Source: Annona cherimola (lineage: Eukaryota; Streptophyta; Magnoliopsida; Magnoliales; Annonaceae). Taken from it: a stretch of 64,000 nt of DNA. The stretch covers positions 46,114,012 to 46,178,011 of the forward strand of contig CM059971.1 in assembly GCA_030490835.1 (NCBI GenBank), in the 5' to 3' direction. The notes under the pieces were generated by a model. The model made no database searches. It was not told the origin of the DNA and saw only the letters and a list, made by a program, of their open reading frames with translations. The first letter of the stretch is position 1; every line of letters begins with the position of its first letter. Shown in pieces: positions 13,401 through 23,020 of this stretch. The translations under genes and the position numbers were made by a program.

Positions 13401-13950
13401 AGACTTGTCTCGACGAATGGCAGACAAAGTACAAGTTATTCGCCAGTGTATACTCACAGCCCAAAATCGGCAAAAGAGTTACACATATTGCAAAAGAAAG
13501 GATTTGAACATCCAAGTTGGGAAACATGTTTTCATAAAGGTTACGCCATTTAAAGGAGTCATAAGGTTTGGGAAAAGAAGTTAAATCCCAGATATATTGG
13601 ACCATTTGAAGTACTAGAAAAGATTAATAAGTTGGCGTATAGGGTATCTTTACCCTCAATGCTAGCCCTAGTACACAATTTCTTCCATATTTCCATGCTT
13701 AGGAAATATATTTCAGACCCTAGTCATATACTGGTAGCAGAGAACCTACCGATTCAAGATCATTTGAACCATCACGAAAGGCCAATTAGGATCTTGGATC
13801 ATAAGGTACAAAAGCTTTGGAATAGAAAAATTGAATATGTTGAGGTTCAATGGAACCGATATTCCAAAAGCGAGGCTACACGGGAATTAAAAGAAGAGGT
13901 CGAAAGGAATATCCCTAGCTATTCCAAAAGTAAACGGTTTTGGGAAAAAA
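10500..13950 (+). pseudogene. Ty3/gypsy pol with chromodomain-like tail (Tekay/Del-like chromovirus), decayed
   Basis: The expected order protease, RT, RNase H, integrase is visible. The protease core reads LFDSSASHSF near 10590, with the usual G replaced. RT fragments include [16 protein letters not shown] (11338 on), [12 protein letters not shown] and the catalytic FIDDILIYS (11601-11627). RNase H has [15 protein letters not shown] and [10 protein letters not shown] (12045-12270). Integrase has an HHCC-type finger (CLTCQRVK near 12800), TDRDATFTS near 13082 and ERVNQIIENM near 13195. Downstream, RPIRILDHKVQKL...VEVQWNRYSKSEAT (13780-13880) resembles the chromodomain of Tekay/Del elements. 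Many in-frame stops and shifts separate the pieces, so this is a dead copy. RT and integrase would copy the RNA and insert the DNA in the nucleus. The clade is judged from motif recall and not from a tree. Confidence 0.85.
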
Positions 13951-13958
13951 CCTTTTAT

Positions 13959-13971
13959 AAGGGGGGAGGAT
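13959..13971 (+). other. Polypurine tract of the gag-pol gypsy element
   Basis: AAGGGGGGAGGAT sits directly before the LTR start TGTGATACC, the same tract as in the gag-only elements. Confidence 0.85.
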
Positions 13972-16505
13972 TGTGATACCCAGACCAAAATAGGAAACAT
14001 ACATGTGCATTTGACCTGTAAACATGATTTTTGTATTATTTGATTGATTTATGAATGATTTGAATGATTTGATGATTTGGGCTAATGATTAAGAATGGTG
14101 ATTAAATTAATCGCCATAGCTTCATGTGGGTCAATATGATTAAAGTGGCATAATGAGGATTTTAAAATACCAATGCGCAATGAATAATTATTTCATTCAT
14201 TATGATTTAATTAATGGGGATTATGGTGATAATTATGGAATTAAGGTGATAAACGTTAGAAAGTTCATAACCTAACGCCTATAAGGCTGAATGAGATGAA
14301 ATTTGAAAGGTAAGCATATAATTTTGTGCCCAATCTTATGGATGGATTGGATTATAAAAATTATGATAGGATTAAGGTGATAATTATTTATTTGCATCTC
14401 AAATCCAAAAGTTAAACTCGAATAGCAATAACTTAAGATACAAAGGTCATTTTGAGATGAAATTTCACATGAATGGGTAAAACAATATGGCTAACGTTAT
14501 GGAAGGGACATGCTCATTTAGGAAAAAGCAAGTGACTTAATGGGATGTTTAATGGCATATGAGAGGTGTCCAAAGGAGGTGATTTTGGGCTCAATTTTTG
14601 ATTTAATTTAAATCCTAAAATCCATGGAAAATCCAGATGATTAATACATGAGATAAAGGCTAATGGGTGTAGCCTTGAGAGGCTTGGAAAGGTAGCAAGC
14701 AAGGGACGCCCAAAGGCCCCTTTATGGATTTTTTGATTTTTCAAAAATGCAAAATATGCATCAAATTAACCTAGATAGCTAGGGTAAGTAATAGCATTAA
14801 TTTGGGTTGATTTTGTGGCAAAAAAATGTCACAAAACCCATGACATATGGACGTCCAATAGTGGACAACTATATGGGCTAGATTGAGCTAAGATTTGATG
14901 ATTTTTATATATGATAATTATGCATTTTTACTAAGGCAAAATGATGCCAACACACCAATGGATAAGTGGGCCATAAATTACCCTCATGTGATGTGTCAAA
15001 GTGGGCCCCAAAAAATCAGAAATATAAGAAAGGGGGTGAGCACATGGGACGTCCATTTAGGCAAGTGAGAGAGTGGAGAAAACAAACCACCAAGGGCAGC
15101 AGCTAGGGGCATTCCCAAGTAGGCCAAGCAAGGAAGAAAGAAGGAAAAAGGGAAAACTAAATTAGGAAAGCTTGATCCAAAGGTTCCTAAATTCAAGTAA
15201 GTATGATTTAAGTTTTGGATCATTTAATTCTAAGTTTCTTATCTCTATTTATGGGTCATGAATTTGATCCATAATTAACCCTTAAAGGATGATTTATGAT
15301 GCCCTTAATTAGGGTATTGAATGGAAGGAATGAATCTAAGGGTTAAAAGAGGTTAAGTTGGATGCTAGGATTGATTATGGTTCATAAACCTAGCTGGAAA
15401 TTTTCTAAATTCCCTAGTTATGATGTTGTTGATTATATATCATGGTTGAGTTATGATTCATGATTATATGAATTATATATGTTGATTTGGGTATAAGATA
15501 TGAATCCTAGAAAGGATAGAACTTTGGGTTGTCAACATGACCCGATTTTCACTCTTTTATGATATTATGATGCATGAATTGAACCAGTTAATCCATGGAT
15601 GATTTAAAGGGTAAAGTACCGTAAATTAAGGGTACTTGGTACGTCCAACAAGGGTTGGGTAGAATTGCCCAAAATCTGAATTTTTAGGGAACTTATGGTG
15701 GACGTCCAAAGGGGTGCCAAAAGGGTACCCTAACATGCATGGAAAGCACTGTTTTGGAGCAAAAATTTATGGACTTTAAATATGTGTTAAAATCCTAAAT
15801 TTGGGATAAGAAAAGCATGATTATTGGATGGAATATATGAGTCAAAAATCTGTTATGATATAAGTACTAAGTTGGACATTGAAAGTGTAAAAGAAAGGTG
15901 TCAAATTTGCTGTTTTGGAACCCTATGATTAATGAATTAAAATTTCATAAATATACCCTAAATGATATGCTAATTAAGTGGATTAATCATGACAAATTAT
16001 AGGGCAAGTTGTTGTGTTGAAAGAGATTAAGAAACACATAGCATATGTTTAGTAAGAAGGGTGCACATAGAAAGGGTATGTATGGTTAAATGAAAAATAA
16101 CTTATGTGATTTGCTAAAATGCAAAAGTACATGAAAAGGTGATGAAATGCATGATTAAGGTGCTGTTTCAATAATAAATATTAATCTCAAAATTTGAGAT
16201 TAATATATGAGGCCTAAGTTATCAACCATGTGCCTAAAATGAGCACCGATATATGAAATGTGAAAAATATGTGAAAAATGATGAATGGGAGGCAATGAAC
16301 CTCCATATAATGATTTAATGAATGATTGTTATATGTGTGAAAATTTACCCAACATACAGGTATTGAAAATGGTATGGAATGAATGGATGGTATGATACAC
16401 AAGTGCGTGCTAGTCATGTATGTTAATGATATGTCGGTTGGAAAACTAAGTTGTATGCAAGCAAATGAGAATTATATGAATGCAATGTCATTCTTATGTA
16501 TATAG

Positions 16506-16549
16506 GCAAAGACAAAAAAAGGGTTGATTCAAAAGCTAACAAGAAGCAG
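16506..16549 (+). other. Putative 44-nt micro-exon within the LTR
   Basis: It is preceded by TGTATATAG and followed by GTAAGCAAGC. The exon-like segment begins GCAAAG and ends GAAGCAG. Confidence 0.4.
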
Positions 16550-17601
16550 GTAAGCAAGCAATTTTCGAAAGGATTTTTGCTTTCTCAAAATTATGATAAA
16601 ATTTTGTTAATGATATTCTAAAATCTTTGAATTATTCAGCAAATGGTTTGTTTGAATTATTTCTAAAGCTTGTTTGAGGATGGCCATTTCTTATCTCAAT
16701 ATATTATTGAAATTTTGTTCAACTATGCCAAATGATTTATCAATGATTTATTACGTGTGTTGAGCCAATTTATGGTTCATATGATGTTTATCAAAAATCA
16801 TGCTAGCATGCTAAAGATCATGTTTATGATGAGTTCATGTGCACGAGGCATTAGGTCCACCTCAAAGGTATAACGGACCGACTGTCCCCCTTTGGTGTGA
16901 CCAAGTCACTAAGATAGGCCAAAGGCTAGCAGCACCCTCCTTGAGATGGGAGAAGACGGAGACGGATGGTCGCTTAGCTAGCTTCCATCCTATGATGTTC
17001 ATGTTTATGATAATGCATTGCATTATTCACGATGTACCCGTGATGGGTATAAGACTCTTGTTTTCATGACATACCCACGAGTGGGTATAATTATGCTTTC
17101 CAAGATGTATTTAAATGAAAAATGTTGCATGCAAAACGAATTGTCTGAAAATTATGGAGCTTGCTTATTGAGTTTTGACTCACATTTTGTTTTCCAAACC
17201 TTGAGACAGGTGAAAGGATGGAGATGGCAGAGGAGCACAGGTTAAACGATGAAGAAAGATAATTTTATGATTACCTATGTATGACATTATGTATGAATGG
17301 TGTATGATGGTTTACATGACAGCTAATGGTGAGATTATGTGGATTACTCTATTGTTTATAACGGATTGATGAAAAAATTGTATGCACAAATATTGGGTGT
17401 ATGCTTGTCATGATAAGAATAAATATGGTTTCTATGATATGACATGAGTAGATCAGCTATGGAAACATTTGGCCAGAAACTTTCCACCTAGGATAATTGG
17501 AAATTGCTTGGAAATGAGGAGGAAATGACCCAAGCAAAAATATTTGCAATTTGGCCCAATTTCAAGTGGATTTAATTTCAATATCATGAAATTTGGAGCA
17601 C

Positions 17602-17609
17602 TATAAATA
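17602..17609 (+). promoter_or_regulatory. TATA box of the truncated LTR
   Basis: TATAAATA lies 160 bases upstream of the GTAAGT donor-like site, so transcription would start near 17635 and give a purine-rich first exon of about 130 nt. The position is inferred from sequence only. Confidence 0.5.
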
Positions 17610-18469
17610 GGTGGCCATGCCTTGTACGAATTTCACACCCATCCCAAGCTCAAAATACTTGAGCAAGCTCATTTTCCCACCCCATCCACGTTCTAAGCAA
17701 GAGAGGAGGAGAGAAAGGAAGGGAAGAGAGAGAAAGGGAGGAGGAAAGGAGATTTTGGCTCACTTAAGGTAAGTGGATCCTCCTCAACTTTGTGCATGAT
17801 GTTATTTAGGGTATAAAATTCTTAGATAATGCCTAAGTATGATTAATTAAGTATAGTTACCATGCCAAAATGGAATCATGCCAAAACATGATAATTTTGG
17901 AGCAAAGATGGAGCATTAGGGAAGATAACATATGATATGTTTAAATAATTCTCAAAAAATGATAAATGATGATTTGGGATGAATGAATATGATAAATGTG
18001 ATGTTGGAATGATGATATATTAATTTCATGATTTTTGGAATTAAGGATTGTGCTTAATTGAATTTATGTTGATTTTTAGTATATGGAGAAAATGATTTAT
18101 TTAGCCAAGTAAATGATGATAAATTCAAAATGTATGAAATTTTCCATGATATACTAAGCATAAGCTATGTCATGGTATTTTTTATTTTTGGAAAAATTGT
18201 CAATTTTGAAACCCATGAACAGTAACTTCGGGTGAATAGTAAATAGTGTGATTTTGGGAAAATTGAGATTTTTTTTATATTTTATGAGGATATATAGATG
18301 GATTTTTTAAAGGATTTATGGATAAAAATCCATATAAGGAGGTAATGACTAAGTGTATTTATAAAATTAACCTCTATAGAAATGAAATAATGGATGATTA
18401 TAAAGCATGCATGGGAAGTAAACTAAGACATGAAATGATATAGATAAAATATCATTTTTTCTTGTATAG

Positions 18470-18508
18470 AAAAAGGAAAGGAAAAGGTGGAGGACACAGA
18501 CTGAGGAG
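18470..18508 (+). other. Putative 39-nt micro-exon within the truncated LTR
   Basis: It is preceded by TTTTTTCTTGTATAG, which has a strong pyrimidine tract, and followed by GTAAGCAAGC. It is the shortest of the eight copies. Confidence 0.4.
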
Positions 18509-20101
18509 GTAAGCAAGCAATCCTTTTGAAAATGTGATTTTATTGTAAGCAAGCACAACTTTGAAAATGTGATTTTATTGCTTCATTGTAAGCAAGCTAT
18601 ATGCTTTCTAAAATTTTTCTAAATGATTGCAAATTGTTTGCTTATGTATTTTATGAAATGTGTTTACGGGTGGTCATTCCTATAATGTTTTGAAATGATG
18701 AATGTTTATGAGTTTTTATGAAAATTCATGTCGCATATTGATGTCATGTGATGTTCATGGACATGTGCACATGTATGATGTATAATGAAGAGTCTTGGGT
18801 GGAGGTAGAAAGCGGATCAGAGGGTCCCCCTTCATTATTGCTGAGTCGTATGGGCTGTGTGCCAACAGCGTCCTCCCCAGAGGTGGAGGCAAAGGAATGT
18901 TATATGTGAATGAATGTATTGCATTTTCATATATGGATTAAAAAGGAAAGCATGGATTTGAAATGATGTTTTTAAGGGATGGTGCAAATAATTCTCAACA
19001 TGAGAATGACAAGTCACCTGGTGTAAGAGGTATATAATGCCGAGAAAATCAAAAGTCATGCATGTAGGAACCATGTAGGCATCAAGAGGAAGAGAGGTTC
19101 CTCTTCATGAGGCCAAGTCGGAGACAACAGGCGTATTGGACCATGCTATGTGAGATGTTCCCTGGGCTAGCGTACCCGCACACGAAGGTTTATTTTAGGA
19201 GTGGAAAGGAAGCATTTGCACATCCAATGTTTATGAAAAGGTTTCTATTCATTGATAGTTGATCACTTGCTAAGTGTCTCCTATCGAATGGAGAGAAATG
19301 CATTTATGAATGGTTTACATGAATGGTTTACAAGAATGATTTTCATGAATGGTTTACGAAAGGTTTCCAAAAATGGTTTACGAAAAGGTTTCTATTCTGT
19401 TGGTAGTTGATCACTTGGTAAGTGTCTTCTACCGAATTGAGAGGAATGCATTTAAAATGAAAAATGCTTGCTTATTGAGTTTCGACTCATGTTTTATTTT
19501 TCCAACCTCAGACAGGTGTAGGGAAAGCCAAGAGATGAAGGGCATGTGTTGCTAAAGGAAAAGAGAAATCTACAAAGGTTAGTAGATTTTTGTATGAATA
19601 GATTCCCTAATGGGATATGATGAAAAAGGACATAGGTTGTATGAAATTATAAGTTATGTATAATATAAGAAATTGATGATTTATGATGATATGGATAAGC
19701 CCATTATGAATGATGATGAGTATATGTTATGTGATGAAAAAGAAAGAAACGAAATTTTTTTTTTGGACGAGATCCAATTAAGAACCCATCGTGTGATCAG
19801 GGCAACAATCCTGAATCACGTTTACCAATCGACAAGATCATGGAGTAAGGACTATGTGGAAACCTCGGTTCGGGGCGCCACATATACTAAGTCCTAATGA
19901 TGGCCTAAGTGGGCAAAATGATTAAAAATGGAATATGCATGATGATATTAACTCTTAGGGAGTAAAGATTAAATGGGTAAATATCCAATAGAACCCGCCG
20001 TGTGACAGGGCAACAATCCTGATCACGTTTACCAATCAATAACGGTCCTGGAGTAAGGCTCAGGATGTGACCCTTAATTTGGGCGCCACAACTACAAAGC
20101 T

Positions 20102-20113
20102 TGGTATCAAAGC
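20102..20113 (+). other. Primer-binding site of element A (initiator Met tRNA)
   Basis: TGGTATCAAAGC lies 11 bases after the LTR end. It differs by one base from TGGTATCAGAGC, the complement of the initiator Met tRNA 3' end used by element B and both copia elements here. Confidence 0.85.
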
Positions 20114-21409
20114 AAGGATTGGTAAACAGACGTGGAAATAGAAAAATAAGAGGAAAAAGAAATGATGAAAGAGATAGATTGGAATCATAGGACATGTATG
20201 ACATATATTGTCTTTTACTGTGTGTAATTATGATGCAATGATATGGTTATTTAAAGAAATATAGTTGACTTGCTATTCTTCACAATGTAGATGGTCTATG
20301 AAGGAAAAATGATAATGGGGCCAGATGAGATGAAAAAGGAGGTAAGGGAGAGTTGAGAAAAGACAAAGGATAGAAGGAAATATGAATAGATGATGGTCGA
20401 ATAATGGGACCCTACATCTATACTCTCCATACCTAAAGTTTACCACACCTCATTAATATAGCATAAGACTATGCTAGAATTAAACATGTGTGGAGTGTGA
20501 CGCCATGGCGCCACTCGGGTGGCACCTAGGCGTCGACCCTCTGGATATTATGATATAGGGTTTATGTTTATGATAAAATGATAGATTGTGCAAATATAAT
20601 CTGAATGTGTAAGGAAAAGCAACCTTACACCATGAAAGGCAAAGATAGAAATGAGAAAGATAAGAAAAAGGAAATTTCTTTTGATTCTTAAGATAACAAA
20701 TTAATGTATGATGTTTGATGAAAAGATATTATGAAAATACAAGTTCATTTGATTTCATTCAGATGCTAAGTGCATCTAAAAAAGGAAAGGTCATTGACCT
20801 TTCTAGTTTATATAAATGACTATGTATGATATGAATTGTTTTATGATAAGAGATGATATTGACATGATTTTATATGTGTAGAAAGCAACATGACTATCAC
20901 CAAAGCAAGAGCTAAGGCGAACAAGGAAAAGGAAATTGCGAATGATGGGATTGTAAGTCAACAAGAAGTAGGAGAAACCAGTAACAAATCTAAGTGACCA
21001 GGGTAGAGAGGACAAGTAAATCCAAGAACTCATTAACGACAGGCCAGTATAAACCCTGAGTCAAAATTTTGAAGATACTACCGCTACAGGTAACACCTGA
21101 CATGTAGAGTTAATAGAGAAAAAGATAATTGCGGCTGTAAAAGAAGCTATGCAGCAGGCCACCTGAGATTAGGCAGCCTCAATGGTAGAAATAGTTCAAG
21201 ATCTTTGGGTTCTTTCCCAATAAGACTAGTCAAGAAGATAAGAAGGAAACAGGTCGATGCAGGCCACACTTCTTAACCTAATACCATAACCTACAAGAGT
21301 TGATGACAATAAGATAGAAACATAAAAAACCCAAAAGGATCAATTAGAAGGAAATGAAAGAGATAGGCCAGTACAGGTAATAACTCCTAACCTAGTACCA
21401 AACCCTTAA
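20114..21409 (+). other. Untranslated leader of gag-only element A
   Basis: It aligns by eye with the leader of B (27201-27717 plus 31719-32350). No convincing reading frame is present. It contains a GC-rich patch with a repeated GGCGCCACTCGGGTG-like block near 20510, which recurs near 27597 in B, and a run matching the region just upstream of gag in both copies. Confidence 0.65.
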
Positions 21410-22050
21410 GGATTGATGATACTATGATAGAAACAAATGGGAAGGTTATCAACGCCTTTCTGGGTCAGCATCCACCAAAGTTCTAAGGTGAATCAGACCC
21501 TATTCAGGTTAAGCAGTGGAAGACTCAAATCAAGAAGTTGCTTAAAGTTTGTCCATGTAGTGATAATCAGAAGGTCTTATGTGCTACCCAATTGTTGATT
21601 GGGGATGCTAATGAGTGGTGGAAAACCCTAATGGCCACTATGCCACAACCAAGGAAGGTACGTGGCATGTTATCGAAGAATTTAATTAGAAGTATCTTCC
21701 AGTAGAACACCAGGGTACAACACATGTTGAGGTTGAATAAGTACAATCAGGGTAAGGACAACTTGACCTTAAAACTAAGGAACCTGGTGTAGGAAAAGAA
21801 AAGAGTAAGAAGGCGGTGACAAGAAAGAGGAGAACCAATTATACCATCATAGGTCCTCTAATTTGTGGAAATTGTTAAAAATACCACTTTAGAGAATGTT
21901 TAAAAGGTTTAAGCCAATGTTATCAATGTGGACAAGCTGGTCATGTGGCAAGAACTTGTCAAGTTATTGAGGCAAGGGAGAAAAGAGCTTTAACTGTGAT
22001 TAATTGGGTCATATTGCCTCAAAGTGCCCAACCAAGACATAAGGAGCAAC
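21410..22050 (+). pseudogene. gag of non-autonomous gypsy element A, decayed
   Basis: Nucleotide similarity to the open segment at 32369-32614 of element B and a C-C-H-C zinc knuckle (CYQCGQAGHVARTC, 21918-21959) identify a gag gene. Several shifts and stops break it. After the knuckle region the sequence passes into a non-coding tail with no protease, RT or integrase. The same layout is found in B, so the loss of pol predates both insertions. The product would be an RNA-binding capsid protein in the cytoplasm. Confidence 0.75.
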
Positions 22051-22933
22051 AAGATAAGGAGGGCTAGCTCAACAAAAGCTAATTGTACCTACCAATTGAT
22101 AGAAAATCTCTACAAATTTATTGCAGATAGGTGTAGTAAAACATGTCGAGTTAGCATGGATGGAAAGAAAAGAAGATTATAGATATGATACCACAAAGAG
22201 TGATATCATAGCAAGAGATGGTAAATAGCTGAAGAAAATCAAGACAAGAAAGATTGTCGTGCTTCACTTTAATTACGATGTGTTTAGAAGATAGGTATGA
22301 GAGGATTACCTCTCTATGATGATGATGAGTTCATGAGAAATGAGACTAGAAAGGATGACAAGGACCCTTTACTGGGTTTATGAAAAATAGAAATGAGAAT
22401 AAGAAAGAAAATATTTTAGACTGGTTTAGCTCTAGTACTCCCATTAAGCAGTCTACACTTATATAACCTAGTTGTAGACATTATGAAGTGAGAAGGAATG
22501 GAGGGGTTAGCAAAAGTGTCTTTTGCTTTTAATAAGATATGTATGAAATTTTATGTGAGAGCATCTTTGTTCTTTGCTATAGAAATGAATGTATTTATGT
22601 TATATGAACAATATGTGTGGAAAAGAAGATGACTGCTATTGATCTCTACTTGATATGATTGAATGGATATGATTTAAGCTACCCTGTGATAAGATGAGAG
22701 ATTATACAGATATAATTTCTCTACGTATAAAAAAAATAGTATGTCTATCATAAGGACAAGAGATGAGTAATAACTCTAATTGACCAAGGCCAAAAGCGCC
22801 ACCAATACAGAGTAGCGCAGTGGAAGCGTGGTGAACCGTTGGAAGTATTGGAAAAAGATGATAAGTTGATAATTCCATATGAGCATTATCCCGATATTTG
22901 AAATGTAATAGGTTTCGGGGCGAAACCTTTTAT
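22051..22933 (+). other. 3' non-coding tail of element A
   Basis: About 880 bases lie between the gag remnant and the polypurine tract. They align with 33000-33125 plus 44041-44848 of element B. No pol sequence is present. The tRNA-like fragment and the hairpin AGGTTTCG-GGG-CGAAACCT (about 22911-22929) lie near its end. Confidence 0.7.
22808..22837 (+). other. Initiator-Met-tRNA 5'-half-like fragment (copy 2, best preserved)
   Basis: About 26 of 30 bases match the 5' half of plant initiator Met tRNA (recalled sequence), from CAGAGT through GGAAGCGTGGTG. The four differences are transitions. The fragment is in sense orientation, 97 bases before the polypurine tract. Confidence 0.55.
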
Positions 22934-22946
22934 AAGGGGGGAGGAT
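22934..22946 (+). other. Polypurine tract of element A
   Basis: AAGGGGGGAGGAT precedes the 3' LTR, whose first bases have decayed from TGTG to TATG. Confidence 0.8.
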
Positions 22947-23020
22947 TATGATACTAAGAAAAAATGTGACTTGTACATGTAATCTAGGCATGTAATTAGT
23001 GTTAAATATATGATTGAAGT
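22947..23020 (+). repeat. 3' LTR of element A, left piece
   Basis: Only the first 74 bases of this LTR precede element B. The sequence ends in gaagt, the target duplication of B, and the LTR resumes at 46180 with gaagt followed by ggatgg. Confidence 0.8.

Larger units (their letters stand above)
17450..19882 (+). repeat. Truncated giant-LTR fragment nested in the LTR at 13972-20090
   Basis: The right end is clear (GGTTCGGGGCGCCACA at 19867-19882). The left boundary is approximate, because no TGTGA start and no matching target duplication were found, so the U3 is probably truncated. It holds a good TATA box, a GTAAGT donor after AAG (17769), a micro-exon (18470-18508), duplicated GATCACTTG.TAAGTG segments (about 19260 and 19409) and a CAG acceptor-like site (19513-19515). 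Confidence 0.6.
13972..20090 (+). repeat. Giant Ty3/gypsy LTR shared by two internal regions
   Basis: It starts TGTGATACCC after a polypurine tract and ends TTTGGGCGCCACA eleven bases before a primer-binding site. Thus it is the 3' LTR of the gag-pol element on its left and the 5' LTR of gag-only element A on its right. It carries GGACGTCC motifs, a TGGGCCC box (about 15002), AATATAAG (about 15021), a GTAAGT donor-like site (15197), a micro-exon (16506-16549), TACCC...GGGTA hairpins (about 17033-17091), a TGAGT/ACTCA hairpin and CAG/G (17207-17209). A second, truncated LTR is inserted between about 17450 and 19882, after which the host LTR resumes at 19883. Net length without that insertion is about 3.7 kb. 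Confidence 0.75.

Noticed and set aside
17400..17470. Left boundary and target duplication for the truncated LTR ending at 19882
   Set aside because: No TGTGA start and no duplicate of the right flank tatac was found, so only an approximate boundary is given.
22808..22837. A functional tRNA gene
   Set aside because: Only the 5' half is present. There is no anticodon arm, T arm or 3' end at the right spacing.
22911..22929. The hairpin AGGTTTCG-GGG-CGAAACCT as the T arm of the same captured tRNA
   Set aside because: CGAAACCT does match the tRNA, but the spacing is far too large, and a similar hairpin before the polypurine tract is, as I recall, common in Tekay-type elements without the tRNA fragment.
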